Source: an uncultured Clostridium sp.
GTDB taxonomy: Bacteria; Bacillota; Clostridia; TANB77; CAG-508
Reading direction: 5' to 3'
Assembly: GCA_948473335.1 (NCBI GenBank)
Contig: CAOKXF010000002.1
Span: forward strand, 113,385-177,384
Length of the DNA stretch: 64,000 bases
This document shows, one piece after another, positions 63,942 to 64,000 of this stretch. The translations under genes and the position numbers were made by a program. Each line of letters begins with the position of its first letter. Position 1 is the first letter of the stretch. Below the pieces are notes generated by a model that ran no database searches, was not told the origin of the DNA, and saw only the letters and a program-made list of their open reading frames with translations.

Positions 63942-64000
63942 ACTGCAAGCCCATTCAATTTGGTACTATAAAAGTATAATAAGAAAATTACAATTTAGTA

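Overview
The window is AT-rich DNA from a spore-forming member of the Firmicutes, most likely an anaerobic Clostridia-type bacterium. The evidence is the sporulation gene set (spoVS, yabG, spoVG, bofA, spoIIIAB-AH), the pairings yabG/veg and yaaL/bofA that are also neighbours in Bacillus, AGA and ATA codon preference, GGAGG-type ribosome sites, and A-rich coding strands. I cannot name the species.

Layout. Most genes lie on the minus strand. 0-12 kb: RNA and translation housekeeping (RNase G, Pth, the TrmR/U32 wobble-uridine pair, TypA, EF-P) with SpoVS, YmdB, PlsC and a family 2 glycosyltransferase. 12-19 kb: sporulation and stress genes (Veg, a receiver-less Spo0A-like protein, YabG, small alarmone synthetase, SpoVG, RlmN, BofA, YaaL). 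19.6-25.6 kb: SerS and EngB on the plus strand, then GltX and RNase J on the minus strand. 26.6-31.5 kb: the spoIIIA operon from AB to AH, without spoIIIAA next to it. 31.6-38 kb: TsaE, then MiaB/MutS and an AlkD-like protein. 38.8-47 kb: polysaccharide deacetylase, TyrS, a family 18 glycoside hydrolase, Def and PriA. 48-55.6 kb: UPF0182, FtsY, a REP-associated (RAYT) transposase, Upp and UraA. From about 55.7 kb to the end the DNA is accessory: an ADP-ribosyltransferase/kinase-like fusion with a translationally coupled partner, decayed ORF6N and other pseudogenes, two small leader-type transcripts with tiny ORFs, a PBECR-type nuclease-like protein and a large serine recombinase broken by four single-base insertions.

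Overlaid on this are four isolated genes (12.2, 14.2, 38.2 and 47.4 kb). Each has its own near-consensus promoter with a 17-base spacer and its own terminator, and their base composition looks less AT-rich than their neighbours'. One is a Spo0A C-terminal domain without a receiver; three I do not recognise.

Several families of palindromic intergenic repeats are also present. One (GTGGGTCAGTAGGGACGTTC type) brackets the RAYT gene in inverted orientation and recurs as an inverted pair at 40.3 kb and as a single copy inside the spoIIIA operon.

The most novel material is the ADP-ribosyltransferase/kinase-like fusion pair, the small leader transcripts near 59.7 and 61.1 kb, and the isolated cassettes, one of which has a long structured leader.
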